This document shows, one piece after another, positions 6,397 through 13,875 of a DNA stretch of 21,968 bases. Source of the stretch: JACRBK01 sp964427955 (lineage in GTDB: Bacteria > Chloroflexota > Anaerolineae > Aggregatilineales > Aggregatilineaceae); assembly GCA_964427955.1 (NCBI GenBank), contig CAYRWY010000040.1, forward strand, positions 1 through 21,968, written 5' to 3'. The notes beneath the pieces were generated by a model. The model saw only the letters and a program-made list of their open reading frames with translations, ran no database searches and was not told where the DNA came from. Each line of letters starts with the position of its first letter. Positions within the stretch are counted from its first letter, which is position 1. The position numbers were made by a program, and so were the translations under genes.

Positions 6397-8079
6397 ATGC
6401 CGAATAAAGCCGGTCGATTTGCAATCATCGAACAATTTCTCGCCGACGGCATGACCTTCATGTTCGGCAACCCTGGCACCGTCGAGCAGGGCTTCCTGGA
6501 CGCCGTGGATGAGTATCCGGGGTTCCAGTACATTCTGACCCTGCAAGAAACCATTGCCGTCGCCATGGCCGATGGTTATGCGCGCGCCACCAAAAAGCCC
6601 ACCCTCGTCCAACTGCACAGCGGCGTGGGTCTGGGCAATGGGATCGGCATGATGTACCAGGCCAATCGCGGCCATGCTCCGCTGGTCGTCGTGGCGGGCG
6701 AATCCGGGATCAAGTATGACGCGATGGACGCGCAGATGGCCGCCGACCTGGTGAGCATGGCGCGGCCCGTCACCAAGTGGGCCACCCGCGTCGTCGATCC
6801 CACCTCGACGCTGCGCGTCCTGCGCCGCGCCGCCAAGATGGCCGGTACAGCGCCGATGGCGCCCGTGTTCGTCTGCCTGCCCGCGGACGTGCTCGATCAC
6901 CCGATCCAGGAGTCGATCCTGCCCACGTCCATGCCCAGCACGCGTGTCGCACCGTCGTCGGACGACATCAGCCGGGCCGCCCATCTCCTGGCCGGGGCGC
7001 AAAAGCCGATCATCATCATGGGTGACGGGATCGCCTATTCCGGGGCGCAGGCCGAACTCGAACGCGCCGCCGAAGCGCTGGGCGCGGATGTGTGGGGCGC
7101 GGACAATTCCGAAGTGAACCTGCGCGCCAACCACCCGCTCTACAAGGGCAGCCTGGGGCACATGTTCGGGGCCAGCAGCAGCAAATTCGTGCGCGAAGCC
7201 GATGCGGTCCTGGTTGTCGGAACCTACATCTTCCCCGAAGTGTTCCCGTACCTGTCGCCGTCGGACATCTTCGCGCCCAATGCCAAGATCGTGCACATCG
7301 ATCTGAACGCGTACGAAATCGCCAAGAACTTCCCGGTCGATCTGGGACTGGTCGCCGATCCCAAGCTGTCGCTGGCGGCGCTGGTGGTCGAACTGGATGC
7401 CACCCTGAGCACGGCGCAGAAGCGCGCGGCCAAAGCCCGCCTGGAAGCCAGCGGTGCCGCCAAAGAGCAGGCGCTCAAGGCGCAGATCGAGGCGGATCGC
7501 AAAGTGCGCGACGAGGTCCCGCTGCACATGTCGCGTTTTGCCGAAGAACTGGCGCATTACCTGCCCGACGACGCGATCATCTTCGACGAAGCCCTGACCA
7601 GTTCGCCCCCTCTCACCCGCTACCTGCCCCCAATCAAGCCCGGCACGTTCTTCCAGACGCGCGGCGGATCGCTGGGCGTGGGCATTCCGGGCGCGATGGG
7701 CCTCAAGCTGGCGCATCCCGACAAAACCGTGATCGGTTTCACCGGCGACGGCGGCAGCATGTACACCATCCAGGCGCTCTGGACGGCGGCCCACCACAAC
7801 ATCGGGGCCAAGTTCGTGATCTGCAACAACTCCAGCTACATGCTCTTGAAGCTGAATATCCAGCAGTACTGGCAGGAACAGGGCCTGCCCGCGGGCAAAT
7901 TCCCGGACTCCTTCGACCTGGCCGGTCCGGTGGTCGATTTCGTGAAGATCGCGGAATCGATGGGCGTGCCCGGCGCGCGCGTCGAGCGGCCTGAGCAGGT
8001 GGGTCCGGCCATCCGGCAGATGCTGGATCACGACGGTCCATTCCTGATCGATCTTGTCCTCAGCAACAAAGTGCCCTAA
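6397..8079 (+). CDS. Thiamine diphosphate-dependent enzyme, benzoylformate decarboxylase/acetolactate synthase-like (560 aa)
   Basis: A full-length ThDP enzyme of the 2-oxo-acid decarboxylase/acetolactate synthase superfamily. Pyr domain: FGNPGTVE (23-30), catalytic Glu E51 (LQETIAVAMADGYA) and LHSGVGLGN with H74. The middle domain has VLVVGTYIF near 272-279. PP domain: GDGGS (450-454) and paired Asn N477-N478 for Mg-ThDP binding. The order and the LHS motif resemble benzoylformate decarboxylase (MdlC), but the Ser of its NPGS motif is Thr (T28), and the His in the RYHQY segment of MdlC has no counterpart here (FPEVFPY, 279-285). The substrate may therefore differ: decarboxylase, lyase or carboligase. 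A weak Shine-Dalgarno (GAAAGAG) precedes the ATG. Only 12 bp separate it from the first NTF2-like gene, so they are almost certainly co-transcribed. Confidence 0.9.
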   Translation: MPNKAGRFAIIEQFLADGMTFMFGNPGTVEQGFLDAVDEYPGFQYILTLQETIAVAMADGYARATKKPTLVQLHSGVGLGNGIGMMYQANRGHAPLVVVAGESGIKYDAMDAQMAADLVSMARPVTKWATRVVDPTSTLRVLRRAAKMAGTAPMAPVFVCLPADVLDHPIQESILPTSMPSTRVAPSSDDISRAAHLLAGAQKPIIIMGDGIAYSGAQAELERAAEALGADVWGADNSEVNLRANHPLYKGSLGHMFGASSSKFVREADAVLVVGTYIFPEVFPYLSPSDIFAPNAKIVHIDLNAYEIAKNFPVDLGLVADPKLSLAALVVELDATLSTAQKRAAKARLEASGAAKEQALKAQIEADRKVRDEVPLHMSRFAEELAHYLPDDAIIFDEALTSSPPLTRYLPPIKPGTFFQTRGGSLGVGIPGAMGLKLAHPDKTVIGFTGDGGSMYTIQALWTAAHHNIGAKFVICNNSSYMLLKLNIQQYWQEQGLPAGKFPDSFDLAGPVVDFVKIAESMGVPGARVERPEQVGPAIRQMLDHDGPFLIDLVLSNKVP

Positions 8080-8091
8080 GAGGTTACGAAC

Positions 8092-8451
8092 ATGGCAACT
8101 ACTCCCGGTAAAGCCTTCTACGAACGGCAGATCGAGTTTCTGGCCAAACAGGATGTCGAGGGCTTGATCAAGACCCAGTATCACCCGGATGCCGTGCTGG
8201 TCGGGTTCGACTTCACCCGGCGCGGCCATGCCGAACTGATCCCGCATTTCAAAGCCTACCTGGCCAACCTGGGCGGCATCAAGCTGCTCTCGACCGACAA
8301 ATTCACCGAGATCGAAGACGCGATCTTCTTCGAGGCCACGGTCGAAGTCGCCGCCGGGCAGGCCGTCGTCTACGACGTCTTCACCTTCAAAGATGGCAAA
8401 GCGATTCGCCACTTCACCGGGCTGAAATCGTTCACGCCGAAACAAAGCTAA
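8092..8451 (+). CDS. NTF2-like/SnoaL-like protein 1 (119 aa)
   Basis: Single cone-shaped alpha+beta domain of the NTF2 superfamily, inferred from the helix-rich first half (FYERQIEFLAKQDVEGLI) followed by an acidic turn, HPDAVLVGFD, and the strands IFFEATVEVAAG and VVYDVFTFKDGKAIRHFTG. The closing pattern V-F-x-F-x-D-G-K-I-x-H is typical of SnoaL-like members, which act as cyclases, isomerases, hydrolases or plain ligand binders. No family-specific active site can be named. It starts 12 bp after the ThDP enzyme and precedes a second NTF2-like gene by 17 bp. Tight linkage to the ThDP enzyme suggests it acts on that enzyme's substrate or product; this is inference. Confidence 0.8.
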   Translation: MATTPGKAFYERQIEFLAKQDVEGLIKTQYHPDAVLVGFDFTRRGHAELIPHFKAYLANLGGIKLLSTDKFTEIEDAIFFEATVEVAAGQAVVYDVFTFKDGKAIRHFTGLKSFTPKQS

Positions 8452-8468
8452 TCAGGAGATAACGATCA

Positions 8469-8918
8469 ATGGCTAATTTAGCGCCGCTGACCAAAGCGGA
8501 AGTCGAAAAGATGGTCACCGACTGGTATCGCGCCCTGGACGTGCACCAGCCCCAGATGGATGTGCAGTATTACGTGTCCGAGGCCGAACTCGAAATGGTG
8601 TTCCCCGAAGCCACGCTGCGCAGCCTGGCCGAATTCGAAGGCTGGCTCCAGGGGGTCTACCGCATCTTCTTCGACGAAGTGCACACCATGCAGTCCTTGA
8701 ACGTCACGTTGTCCCCCGACGGCCAGAAAGCGGACGTCAAGCTGGTCGTGCGCTGGGAAGCCAGCCGGTGGAAACCGCCCGCGCCCAAGTCCGAGCGGCT
8801 GCGCATGGATGCCTACCAGACCTGGGTCGTCAAACGCTCCCCGGCGACCGGGAAGGCCGTCATCACCCGCTACGTAGTCGATGAGTTGAAACTGCTGCCG
8901 GGTTCAGTAGCCCTGTAA
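8469..8918 (+). CDS. NTF2-like protein 2 (149 aa)
   Basis: A divergent NTF2-fold protein: N-terminal helix TKAEVEKMVTDWYRALDVHQ, the YYVSEAELEMVFPEATL strand region, a helix EFEGWLQGVYRIFFDEVH, then long antiparallel strands ending in DAYQTWVVKRSPATGKAVI and a C-terminal DELKLLPGS. It differs from its neighbours by an SRWKPPAPKSERLRMDAY insertion and lacks the W-x(3)-D pattern of the ester-cyclase type members, so it may belong to another subfamily (polyketide cyclase or ketosteroid-isomerase-like). Shine-Dalgarno AGGAG lies 7-8 nt ahead of the ATG. An 80-bp gap follows, larger and more A/T-rich than others nearby. Confidence 0.72.
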   Translation: MANLAPLTKAEVEKMVTDWYRALDVHQPQMDVQYYVSEAELEMVFPEATLRSLAEFEGWLQGVYRIFFDEVHTMQSLNVTLSPDGQKADVKLVVRWEASRWKPPAPKSERLRMDAYQTWVVKRSPATGKAVITRYVVDELKLLPGSVAL

Positions 8919-8998
8919 CAGGTTGCGATGCGGCCTTGTGCTGCACAACACAAAAAATACATACCATCATCAGCTAGTCACACAAGGAGAGCAAGGCA

Positions 8999-9424
8999 AT
9001 GGCAAACACGGAACTGGTTTTCAAGATGTACGACTATTTCGGCAAGGGCGACATGGAGTCCATCAAGCGCGAAATCTTCCACCCCAACATGTCCTGGACC
9101 ATGCCCGGCCATCACCCGCTGTCGGGCCGCATGGAAGGCGTGGACGCCGTGATCGCGTTCTTCGGCGCCCTGTTCCAGGCGGGCATCCGCGTCGACAATG
9201 TGCACTTCGGCGAGCTGGATAACGGCACCGTCGTCGAAAAGCACCTGGGTCACGGCCAGATCGGCAGCGAAGAATTCCTGTTCCCGACCTGCACCACCTA
9301 CGGCATCAAAGACGGCAAGATCTTCGAGGTGCAGGTGCACACCGGCGACCAGCATACCGTGGACCGCTATATGTGGACCATGTTCAAGCTGAAGGGCATT
9401 CCGGCCCGCCTCGAACAGAAATAA
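8999..9424 (+). CDS. SnoaL-like protein 3 (141 aa)
   Basis: NTF2/SnoaL-fold protein with the expected start (ELVFKMYDYFGKGDMESI), a strand-turn segment with NMSWTMPGHHPLSG, and a C-terminal sheet with CTTYGIKDGKIFEVQVHTG. The motif W-x(2)-P-G-H-x(2)-L-S-G is shared almost exactly with the next gene, so the two look like tandem duplicates. In many SnoaL-like proteins residues in this segment line the cavity, so H37-H38 and neighbours are candidate functional positions (inference). AAGGAGA (8984-8990) stands 8 nt before the ATG. Substrate unknown. Confidence 0.82.
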   Translation: MANTELVFKMYDYFGKGDMESIKREIFHPNMSWTMPGHHPLSGRMEGVDAVIAFFGALFQAGIRVDNVHFGELDNGTVVEKHLGHGQIGSEEFLFPTCTTYGIKDGKIFEVQVHTGDQHTVDRYMWTMFKLKGIPARLEQK

Positions 9425-9451
9425 CGGCAGCACGCACAAGAGGAAAAGATC

Positions 9452-9925
9452 ATGGCTGACGTAACTCCCGAACTGGTAGGGCTGGCCTACACCGCGCTTG
9501 CCAGCGGCAATCGTGCCGAAGTCGAAAAATACTGGGACAAAGACATGAACTGGCTGGTTCCCGGCCACAACCGCCTGTCCGGCTGGTATCACGGGCTGGA
9601 TGCGTTCCTCGCCTTCATGGGCGAAGTCGGGAGACTCTCGGCTCACAGCTTCCACATGACCCCCATTGCCGTGATGACCACCGGCGAATACTCGGCGGAT
9701 GTCACCCGCAACGTAGGCTATCGCAAGGGCCACGAGCAAAAGGGCCTGATGCCGGCTTCCGGGACTCTCCCCTATACCAAGCTCGACATCGACGTCGTGC
9801 ATGTCCTGCGCTGGCGTGATGGCAAGGTCATCGAGGGCAAGGGCGCAATCTTTGGCGATGGGACCGACCAGTACGACCAGTTCTGGTCGCCCGTCGGAGA
9901 CAATTCGGAACGTCTCCAGGAATAA
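9452..9925 (+). CDS. SnoaL-like protein 4 (157 aa)
   Basis: Second member of the P-G-H-x(2)-L-S-G pair: MNWLVPGHNRLSGWYHGLDA aligns with the same region of the preceding gene, and both continue into a phenylalanine-rich helix (AFLAFMGEVG here). The rest follows the NTF2 pattern with a longer loop (GYRKGHEQKGLMPASGTL) and the strand pair VVHVLRWRDGKVIEGKGAIFGD. It begins 27 bp after its paralogue with an AGAGGAAAAG Shine-Dalgarno. Probable enzyme or binding protein in the same pathway; divergence in the loop suggests it is not simply redundant. Confidence 0.82.
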   Translation: MADVTPELVGLAYTALASGNRAEVEKYWDKDMNWLVPGHNRLSGWYHGLDAFLAFMGEVGRLSAHSFHMTPIAVMTTGEYSADVTRNVGYRKGHEQKGLMPASGTLPYTKLDIDVVHVLRWRDGKVIEGKGAIFGDGTDQYDQFWSPVGDNSERLQE

Positions 9926-9969
9926 CCGTTCGACTATCAACCGCCTGCGGGCGAGGAGCAAAGCAAGCT

Positions 9970-10263
9970 ATGCCTATCATTACGATCCAATTCATCAAAG
10001 ACGTCGTTGCAACTCCTGAGCAGAAGCGGGAATTGCTCCAGAAAATGACCGAAACCTTCGTCTCGGTCCTGGGTGAAGTCGTCCGCCCCTACACCTACTG
10101 CATCATCCAGGAAACGCCCGTCGGCGAGTGGAGCATTGCGGGCGTTCCCATGCCGGATCTCAACTTCCTGGTCACGGACTACTACGAAAAAGTCCACCCG
10201 CGCGCCAACGAGATCATGAAGCAGGTGATCGCGCAGCAGCAGGCCGACAGCGGCAAACGCTGA
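9970..10263 (+). CDS. 4-oxalocrotonate tautomerase family protein (97 aa)
   Basis: Tautomerase-superfamily protein. The ATG is followed directly by Pro (MPIITIQFIKDV), so removal of Met would expose the catalytic N-terminal proline used for keto-enol tautomerisation. A helix TPEQKRELLQKMTETFVSVL follows, then RPYTYCIIQETPVGEW, which resembles the second strand and hairpin of the family. It is longer than classical 4-OT (about 62 aa) through a C-terminal segment that includes a helix KVHPRANEIMKQVI. It sits between SnoaL-like genes with 44 and 21 bp gaps. A tautomerase among aldol/cyclase-type folds fits chemistry on enolisable carbonyl compounds; the substrate is unknown. Confidence 0.82.
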   Translation: MPIITIQFIKDVVATPEQKRELLQKMTETFVSVLGEVVRPYTYCIIQETPVGEWSIAGVPMPDLNFLVTDYYEKVHPRANEIMKQVIAQQQADSGKR

Positions 10264-10284
10264 AGAGAAACCGAGGACCGCGCG

Positions 10285-10722
10285 ATGTCACACGCAGAAG
10301 AACACCGCAAGCTCTTTGAGCGTTGGTTCGAAGAACTGTGGAACAAGAAGAATTACAGCATCACCAAAGAACTGGTCGATCCGAACTTCGTGGCTCACGG
10401 CGCTGGCGGCCAGGACATCAAGCAGGGGCCAGATGGCGTCGCCGAACTGGTCAAAGCGTGGCACACCGCTTTCCCGGATGGCCGCATGACGATGGACGAC
10501 ATCATCACCGAAGGCGAATACTCCACGATTCGCATGACCTGGCGTGCCACCCACACCGGACCCTTTGGCCCGATCCCGGCCAGCGGCAAGAAGATCGAAG
10601 TCACGTCGATCGGGATCGACCGGGTCGTGAACGGCAAGATCACCGAAGGGTGGGGCGAACTCAATCTGCTCGGCATGTTCATGCAGATGGGCGTGATTCC
10701 GTCGCCTGACCAAAACAAATAA
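10285..10722 (+). CDS. SnoaL-like ester cyclase-type protein 5 (145 aa)
   Basis: A canonical SnoaL-like/ester-cyclase domain: LFERWFEELWNKKNYSITKE, a FVAHGAG segment, AFPDGRMTMDDIITEGEY, RATHTGPFGPIPASGKKIEV, RVVNGKITEGWGELNLLGMF and a terminal QMGVIP. Compared with its neighbours it carries Asn in the W-x(3)-D position (WGELN), the only one of the nine ester-cyclase-like domains here to do so. If this Asp is the acid/base equivalent of SnoaL, the protein could be catalytically altered; the alignment needs checking. A terminator-like hairpin follows 9 bp after the stop, so this gene may end the first transcription unit of the block. Confidence 0.87.
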   Translation: MSHAEEHRKLFERWFEELWNKKNYSITKELVDPNFVAHGAGGQDIKQGPDGVAELVKAWHTAFPDGRMTMDDIITEGEYSTIRMTWRATHTGPFGPIPASGKKIEVTSIGIDRVVNGKITEGWGELNLLGMFMQMGVIPSPDQNK

Positions 10723-10730
10723 GTGACACG

Positions 10731-10764
10731 AGGGCCGGTAGGCACCGCTCATCCGGCCCTTTTG
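10731..10764 (+). terminator. Terminator-like hairpin inside the gene block
   Basis: AGGGCCGG (10731-10738) and CCGGCCCT (10753-10760) form a perfect 8-bp GC-rich stem over a 14-nt loop, followed directly by a short T-run (TTTT, 10760-10763). The T-run is brief, so termination may be partial. Confidence 0.6.
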
Positions 10765-10792
10765 CTGTCATTAGTCCAAGAGGGAAAAGACT

Positions 10793-11608
10793 ATGTCGGA
10801 GCAAAATAAAGCCGTCGTGCGCCGCCTGTTCGAAGACGTCTGGTCGAAAGGCAACCTGCGCACCCTGGACGAACTGCTCGCACCAGACTTCGCCGATCAC
10901 ACTATGCCGCCGGGGATGCCCGGAGGGCGAGAAGGCTACCGGCAATTAGTCACGGCGTTTCGTACCGCCCTGCCTGATTTGACGTTCACCGTTCAAATGC
11001 TGCTGGCCGAAGGTGACCGGGTGGCCGTCCAACTGGCGGCCAAAGGCACCCATAAGGCCAATTTTCTGGAATTCCGGCCCACCAACCGCGTGGTCGCCTT
11101 TTCCAGCCTGGGCTTTTTCACCGTGAAAAACGGCCAGATCACGGATCGCTTCGGCGTTTCCGACGTCCCGGCAGTGATCATGCAGCACAACGCCGCCGTC
11201 GAAGAAAACAAGAAGCTGGTCCGCGACTATTTCGAGGAAATCTGGGGCAAAGGCAACCTGCAAAGCGAACCCAAGTTCGTAGCGAAGGACATTACCGTGC
11301 ACGCGCCGCCCTTCCCGGTGCCGGGGGGGATCGCCGGGCCGCTCCAGATCGTCAGCACCTTCCGCGCCGCCATTCCCGACCTGAAGCTGGTCCATGACCT
11401 GATGTTCGGGGAAGGCGACAAAGTCGTCCACCGCTACACCGTCACCGGCCATCACACCGGCGGGGAACTCTTCGGCGTGCCTGCCACGGGCAAAGCCCTG
11501 GAATTCACCGGAATCAACTGCTTCCGAGTCGCCGATGGCCTGATTGCCGAACGCTGGGGCAGCATCGATGCCATACGTATCGCCCAACAACTCGGTCTAG
11601 CCGGGTAA
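10793..11608 (+). CDS. Two-domain SnoaL-like protein 6 (271 aa)
   Basis: Two ester-cyclase-like SnoaL domains in one chain. Domain 1 (about 1-128) opens AVVRRLFEDVWSKGNLRTLD, with ALPDLTFTVQMLLAEGDRV and GTHKANF, and ends RFGVSD. Domain 2 (about 136-271) opens KKLVRDYFEEIWGKGNLQS, with AIPDLKLVHDLMFGEGDKV and TGHHTGGELFGVPATGKAL, and ends ERWGSIDAIRIAQQLG. The matching SKGNL/GKGNL starts point to an internal duplication, but domain 1 has Phe instead of Trp before the conserved Asp and a less typical GTH segment, so one domain may be structural. SnoaL proteins usually act as dimers or larger oligomers, so the fusion may give an intramolecular pair. GAGGGAAAAG precedes the ATG. First gene after the terminator-like hairpin. 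Confidence 0.88.
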   Translation: MSEQNKAVVRRLFEDVWSKGNLRTLDELLAPDFADHTMPPGMPGGREGYRQLVTAFRTALPDLTFTVQMLLAEGDRVAVQLAAKGTHKANFLEFRPTNRVVAFSSLGFFTVKNGQITDRFGVSDVPAVIMQHNAAVEENKKLVRDYFEEIWGKGNLQSEPKFVAKDITVHAPPFPVPGGIAGPLQIVSTFRAAIPDLKLVHDLMFGEGDKVVHRYTVTGHHTGGELFGVPATGKALEFTGINCFRVADGLIAERWGSIDAIRIAQQLGLAG

Positions 11609-11624
11609 TTTTGGAGAGACACTC

Positions 11625-12047
11625 ATGACACCCGAAGAAAGAGAACTGCCACATCGTTCGCACAATGACTGGTTGAGCCAGGGACGACCCGAGGTCGTTG
11701 ACGAAATCTACATCGAAGACTGCGAAATCATCAGCCCGAACGTGCCGCCCAACCTGCGCCGGGGCCGCGAAGCCTTCAAGGCATACGGCAACTTCCTGCG
11801 CAGCGCCTTCCCCGACATGAAGATCACCGACGAAGACGTGATCTGCGAGGGCGAGCTGGCTGCCGTGAGTTGGACGTTCACCGCCACCCACCTGGGCGAA
11901 TTTTTCGGCGTTCCCCCATCGGGGCGCAAGGTCGAGATCACCGGCTTCGACATCATGGTCATTCGTGATGGCTGGATTCATGCCCTGTACCTGGAGCAGG
12001 ATTTGATGGGCCTGCTTCAACAAATCGGGGCCTTCGAGCGCCGGTAA
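11625..12047 (+). CDS. SnoaL-like ester cyclase-type protein 7 (140 aa)
   Basis: Single SnoaL-like domain: HRSHNDWLSQGRPEVVDEIY, a EIISPNVPPNLRRG segment in place of the usual DH pair, AFPDMKITDEDVICEGELA, ATHLGEFFGVPPSGRKVEIT, and LYLEQDLMGLLQQIG at the end. Trp is replaced by Tyr before the conserved acidic position. The N-terminal helix is shorter and more polar than in neighbours. It starts 16 bp after the two-domain gene with GGAGAG upstream and is followed 18 bp later by another two-domain gene, so it is part of one translation series. Function as cyclase, hydrolase or binder cannot be decided from sequence. Confidence 0.86.
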   Translation: MTPEERELPHRSHNDWLSQGRPEVVDEIYIEDCEIISPNVPPNLRRGREAFKAYGNFLRSAFPDMKITDEDVICEGELAAVSWTFTATHLGEFFGVPPSGRKVEITGFDIMVIRDGWIHALYLEQDLMGLLQQIGAFERR

Positions 12048-12065
12048 CCCAAGGAGCGTGGCAAA

Positions 12066-12911
12066 ATGTCTGAAGAAGCAAAACGACTGTACCGCTCGTT
12101 TGTCGAAGACGTCATCAACGACGGCAAGTACGATCTCATTCCCGAAATCTTCTCTGAGGATTATCTGGATCACAGCGCGCCGCCCGGCGCTCCGACCGGC
12201 GGCTTCGACGCCATCCGCGCCATCCCGGTAATGTTCCGCGGGGCTTTTCCCGACGTCCACTTTGTGATCGACGACATGGTGAGCGAAGGCGATTGGGTCG
12301 CCACCCGCGTGACGGGCCGCGCCTCGCACCTGGGCCGTCCCTTCCTGGGGATCGAGCCGACCGGGCTGCGCGCCACCTGGGGATCGCTGGGACTGTTCCG
12401 CGTCGCCAAGGGCCGCATCGTCGAACACTTCGGCCAGCCGGATTTCGCCGCGCTGCGCCGCAGCCTGACCGCGCCCATCGTGCCGGGGACCATCGACTAT
12501 AACCGCTTCGTGATCTCGCGCTACGTGTACGCGACCAATATCGGGGACCTGGATCGCTTCGACGAATTCGTCGATCCCAGCTTCGTCGATCACAACGCGC
12601 TGCCGGGCCAACAGCCGGGCATCCAGGGCTTGAAAGACGCCTACCGGATGTTCTCGGCGGCCTTTTCCGAACTCTGGTACACCTTCGAAGCCTTGATCGC
12701 CGAGGGCGATCTGGTCGCGGGCCGGGGCGTTATCCAGGGCAAGCATACCGGGAACTTCATGGGAATGCCTGCCACCAACAAGGTCGTGCACTGGACGGGT
12801 ACCCGCACTTTTCGCCTGCGCGATGGCAAAGTGACCGACGGCTGGATCGACCTGGACCTGTTTGGGCTGATGATGCAGCTCGGCGCGATCCCCATGCCCG
12901 GTCAGTCCTAA
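12066..12911 (+). CDS. Two-domain SnoaL-like protein 8 (281 aa)
   Basis: Second tandem fusion. Domain 1 (about 1-135): LYRSFVEDVINDGKYDLIPE, YLDHSAPPGAP, AFPDVHFVIDDMVSEGDWV, ASHLGRPFLGIEPTGLRATW and EHFGQPD. Domain 2 (about 142-281): RFVISRYVYATNIGDLDRFD, FVDHNALPGQQPG, AFSELWYTFEALIAEGDLVA, GKHTGNFMGMPATNKVVHW and DGWIDLDLFGLMMQLGAIP. Domain 2 is the more canonical, with Trp and Asp preserved. The chain ends 13 bp before the start of an alpha/beta hydrolase gene, the tightest linkage on that side, which may mean the two act on related compounds (inference). AAGGAG lies about 8 nt before the ATG. Confidence 0.88.
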   Translation: MSEEAKRLYRSFVEDVINDGKYDLIPEIFSEDYLDHSAPPGAPTGGFDAIRAIPVMFRGAFPDVHFVIDDMVSEGDWVATRVTGRASHLGRPFLGIEPTGLRATWGSLGLFRVAKGRIVEHFGQPDFAALRRSLTAPIVPGTIDYNRFVISRYVYATNIGDLDRFDEFVDPSFVDHNALPGQQPGIQGLKDAYRMFSAAFSELWYTFEALIAEGDLVAGRGVIQGKHTGNFMGMPATNKVVHWTGTRTFRLRDGKVTDGWIDLDLFGLMMQLGAIPMPGQS

Positions 12912-12924
12912 AGGCGGTGTGACG

Positions 12925-13830
12925 ATGCGTCGAAAAGTCGAATTTTCCAGTGAAGGCGTCACCTGTCGCGGCTGGCTGTACGTGCCCGATGCGCTCAAGC
13001 CGGGGACCAAAGCCCCCGCCATCGTGACCGCCAACGCGATCACGGCCCTCCAGGAAATGATCGTGCCGCTGTATGCCGAACGGCTGGCGGCAGCGGGCTT
13101 CGTCACCCTGATCTTCGACTATGCCCACTGGGGTGCCAGCGACGGCGAGCCGCGCAATCACTTCGTGGCCTACACCCAGCAGCAGAACCTCCGCGACGCG
13201 GCGGCGTGGTTGGCGAGCCAGCCCGAAGTCGATGCGGAACGGATCGGCGGGCTGGGCGTATCGATGGGTGCCAGCCACATGCTCTATCTGGCCGCCTTCG
13301 AGCGCCGCTTCAAGGCGGTGGTCTCCATCGCGGCGTACATCAACGCGATTGCCGTCTGGGAGCCGATGCTGAGCCGTCCAGGGCTGCAAGGCTTTTTGGC
13401 CCAGGTCAGCTACGAGCGCCAGCAGCGCCAGGCGACCGGCGAGCGGGCCGTCTACGTGCCCGCCGTCGGCCACTTTGGCGAACAGGCCGCCATCCCGCAG
13501 GATGAAGCCTACAACTTCTACATGGAAGCCCAGCGCACGGTGGCTCCGGCCTACGAAAACCGCATGACGCTGCAATCCGTCCCGAACATGGTGGAATACA
13601 ACCCGGACTTCGCCATCCACCTGGCTTCGCCCACCGCGCTGCTGATGATCCATGCCCAGCAGGACATGATCCCCGAGGCGCTGGTTCGCGAGGTCTTCAG
13701 CCGGGCGGGCGACCCGAAAAAGATGGTGGTGCTGAACTGCCGCCATACCGATCTGCTGGCGGGGGAACCCTGTGTCACCCAGGCGACCAACGAAGCTACT
13801 GCCTGGTTCAAGCAATATCTTTCGTCCTGA
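12925..13830 (+). CDS. Alpha/beta hydrolase, dienelactone-hydrolase-like/S9-type (301 aa)
   Basis: A cytoplasmic alpha/beta hydrolase for a C-O or C-C ester-type bond. It shows the opening strands RKVEFSSEGVTCRGWLYVPD, the nucleophile elbow GVSMG with S113, an acid in HAQQDMIPEAL (D247) and a His in NCRHTDLL (H274), giving a complete Ser-Asp-His triad. The family also includes small-ester hydrolases and uncharacterised proteins of the fermentation-respiration-switch type. The ATG at 12925 is preferred over the GTG at 12919 because AAGGCGG (12911-12917) is 7 nt ahead. It splits the SnoaL-like genes, so it is part of the same functional set; a lactone or ester formed by a cyclase would be a natural substrate, which is inference. 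Confidence 0.9.
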   Translation: MRRKVEFSSEGVTCRGWLYVPDALKPGTKAPAIVTANAITALQEMIVPLYAERLAAAGFVTLIFDYAHWGASDGEPRNHFVAYTQQQNLRDAAAWLASQPEVDAERIGGLGVSMGASHMLYLAAFERRFKAVVSIAAYINAIAVWEPMLSRPGLQGFLAQVSYERQQRQATGERAVYVPAVGHFGEQAAIPQDEAYNFYMEAQRTVAPAYENRMTLQSVPNMVEYNPDFAIHLASPTALLMIHAQQDMIPEALVREVFSRAGDPKKMVVLNCRHTDLLAGEPCVTQATNEATAWFKQYLSS

Positions 13831-13875
13831 ATGTCATAAGCAAGCTGATACCAAGCGTCAATGGAGACTATGACC

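Noticed and set aside
6307..8445. 712-aa minus-strand open frame opposite the ThDP enzyme gene
   Set aside because: It is antisense to a gene with clear catalytic motifs, spans parts of two other real genes, has a low-complexity charge-rich composition and no recognisable domain; typical of GC-rich codon bias.
8936..8964. Possible promoter and TTGTG/CACAA hairpin in the 80-bp gap before 8999
   Set aside because: The -35-like TTGTGC has no good -10 at 17 bp (ACATAC), and the stem is only 5 bp.
11514..13106. 530-aa minus-strand open frame across three SnoaL-like genes
   Set aside because: Covers several well-supported + strand genes and their gaps; no domain recognisable.
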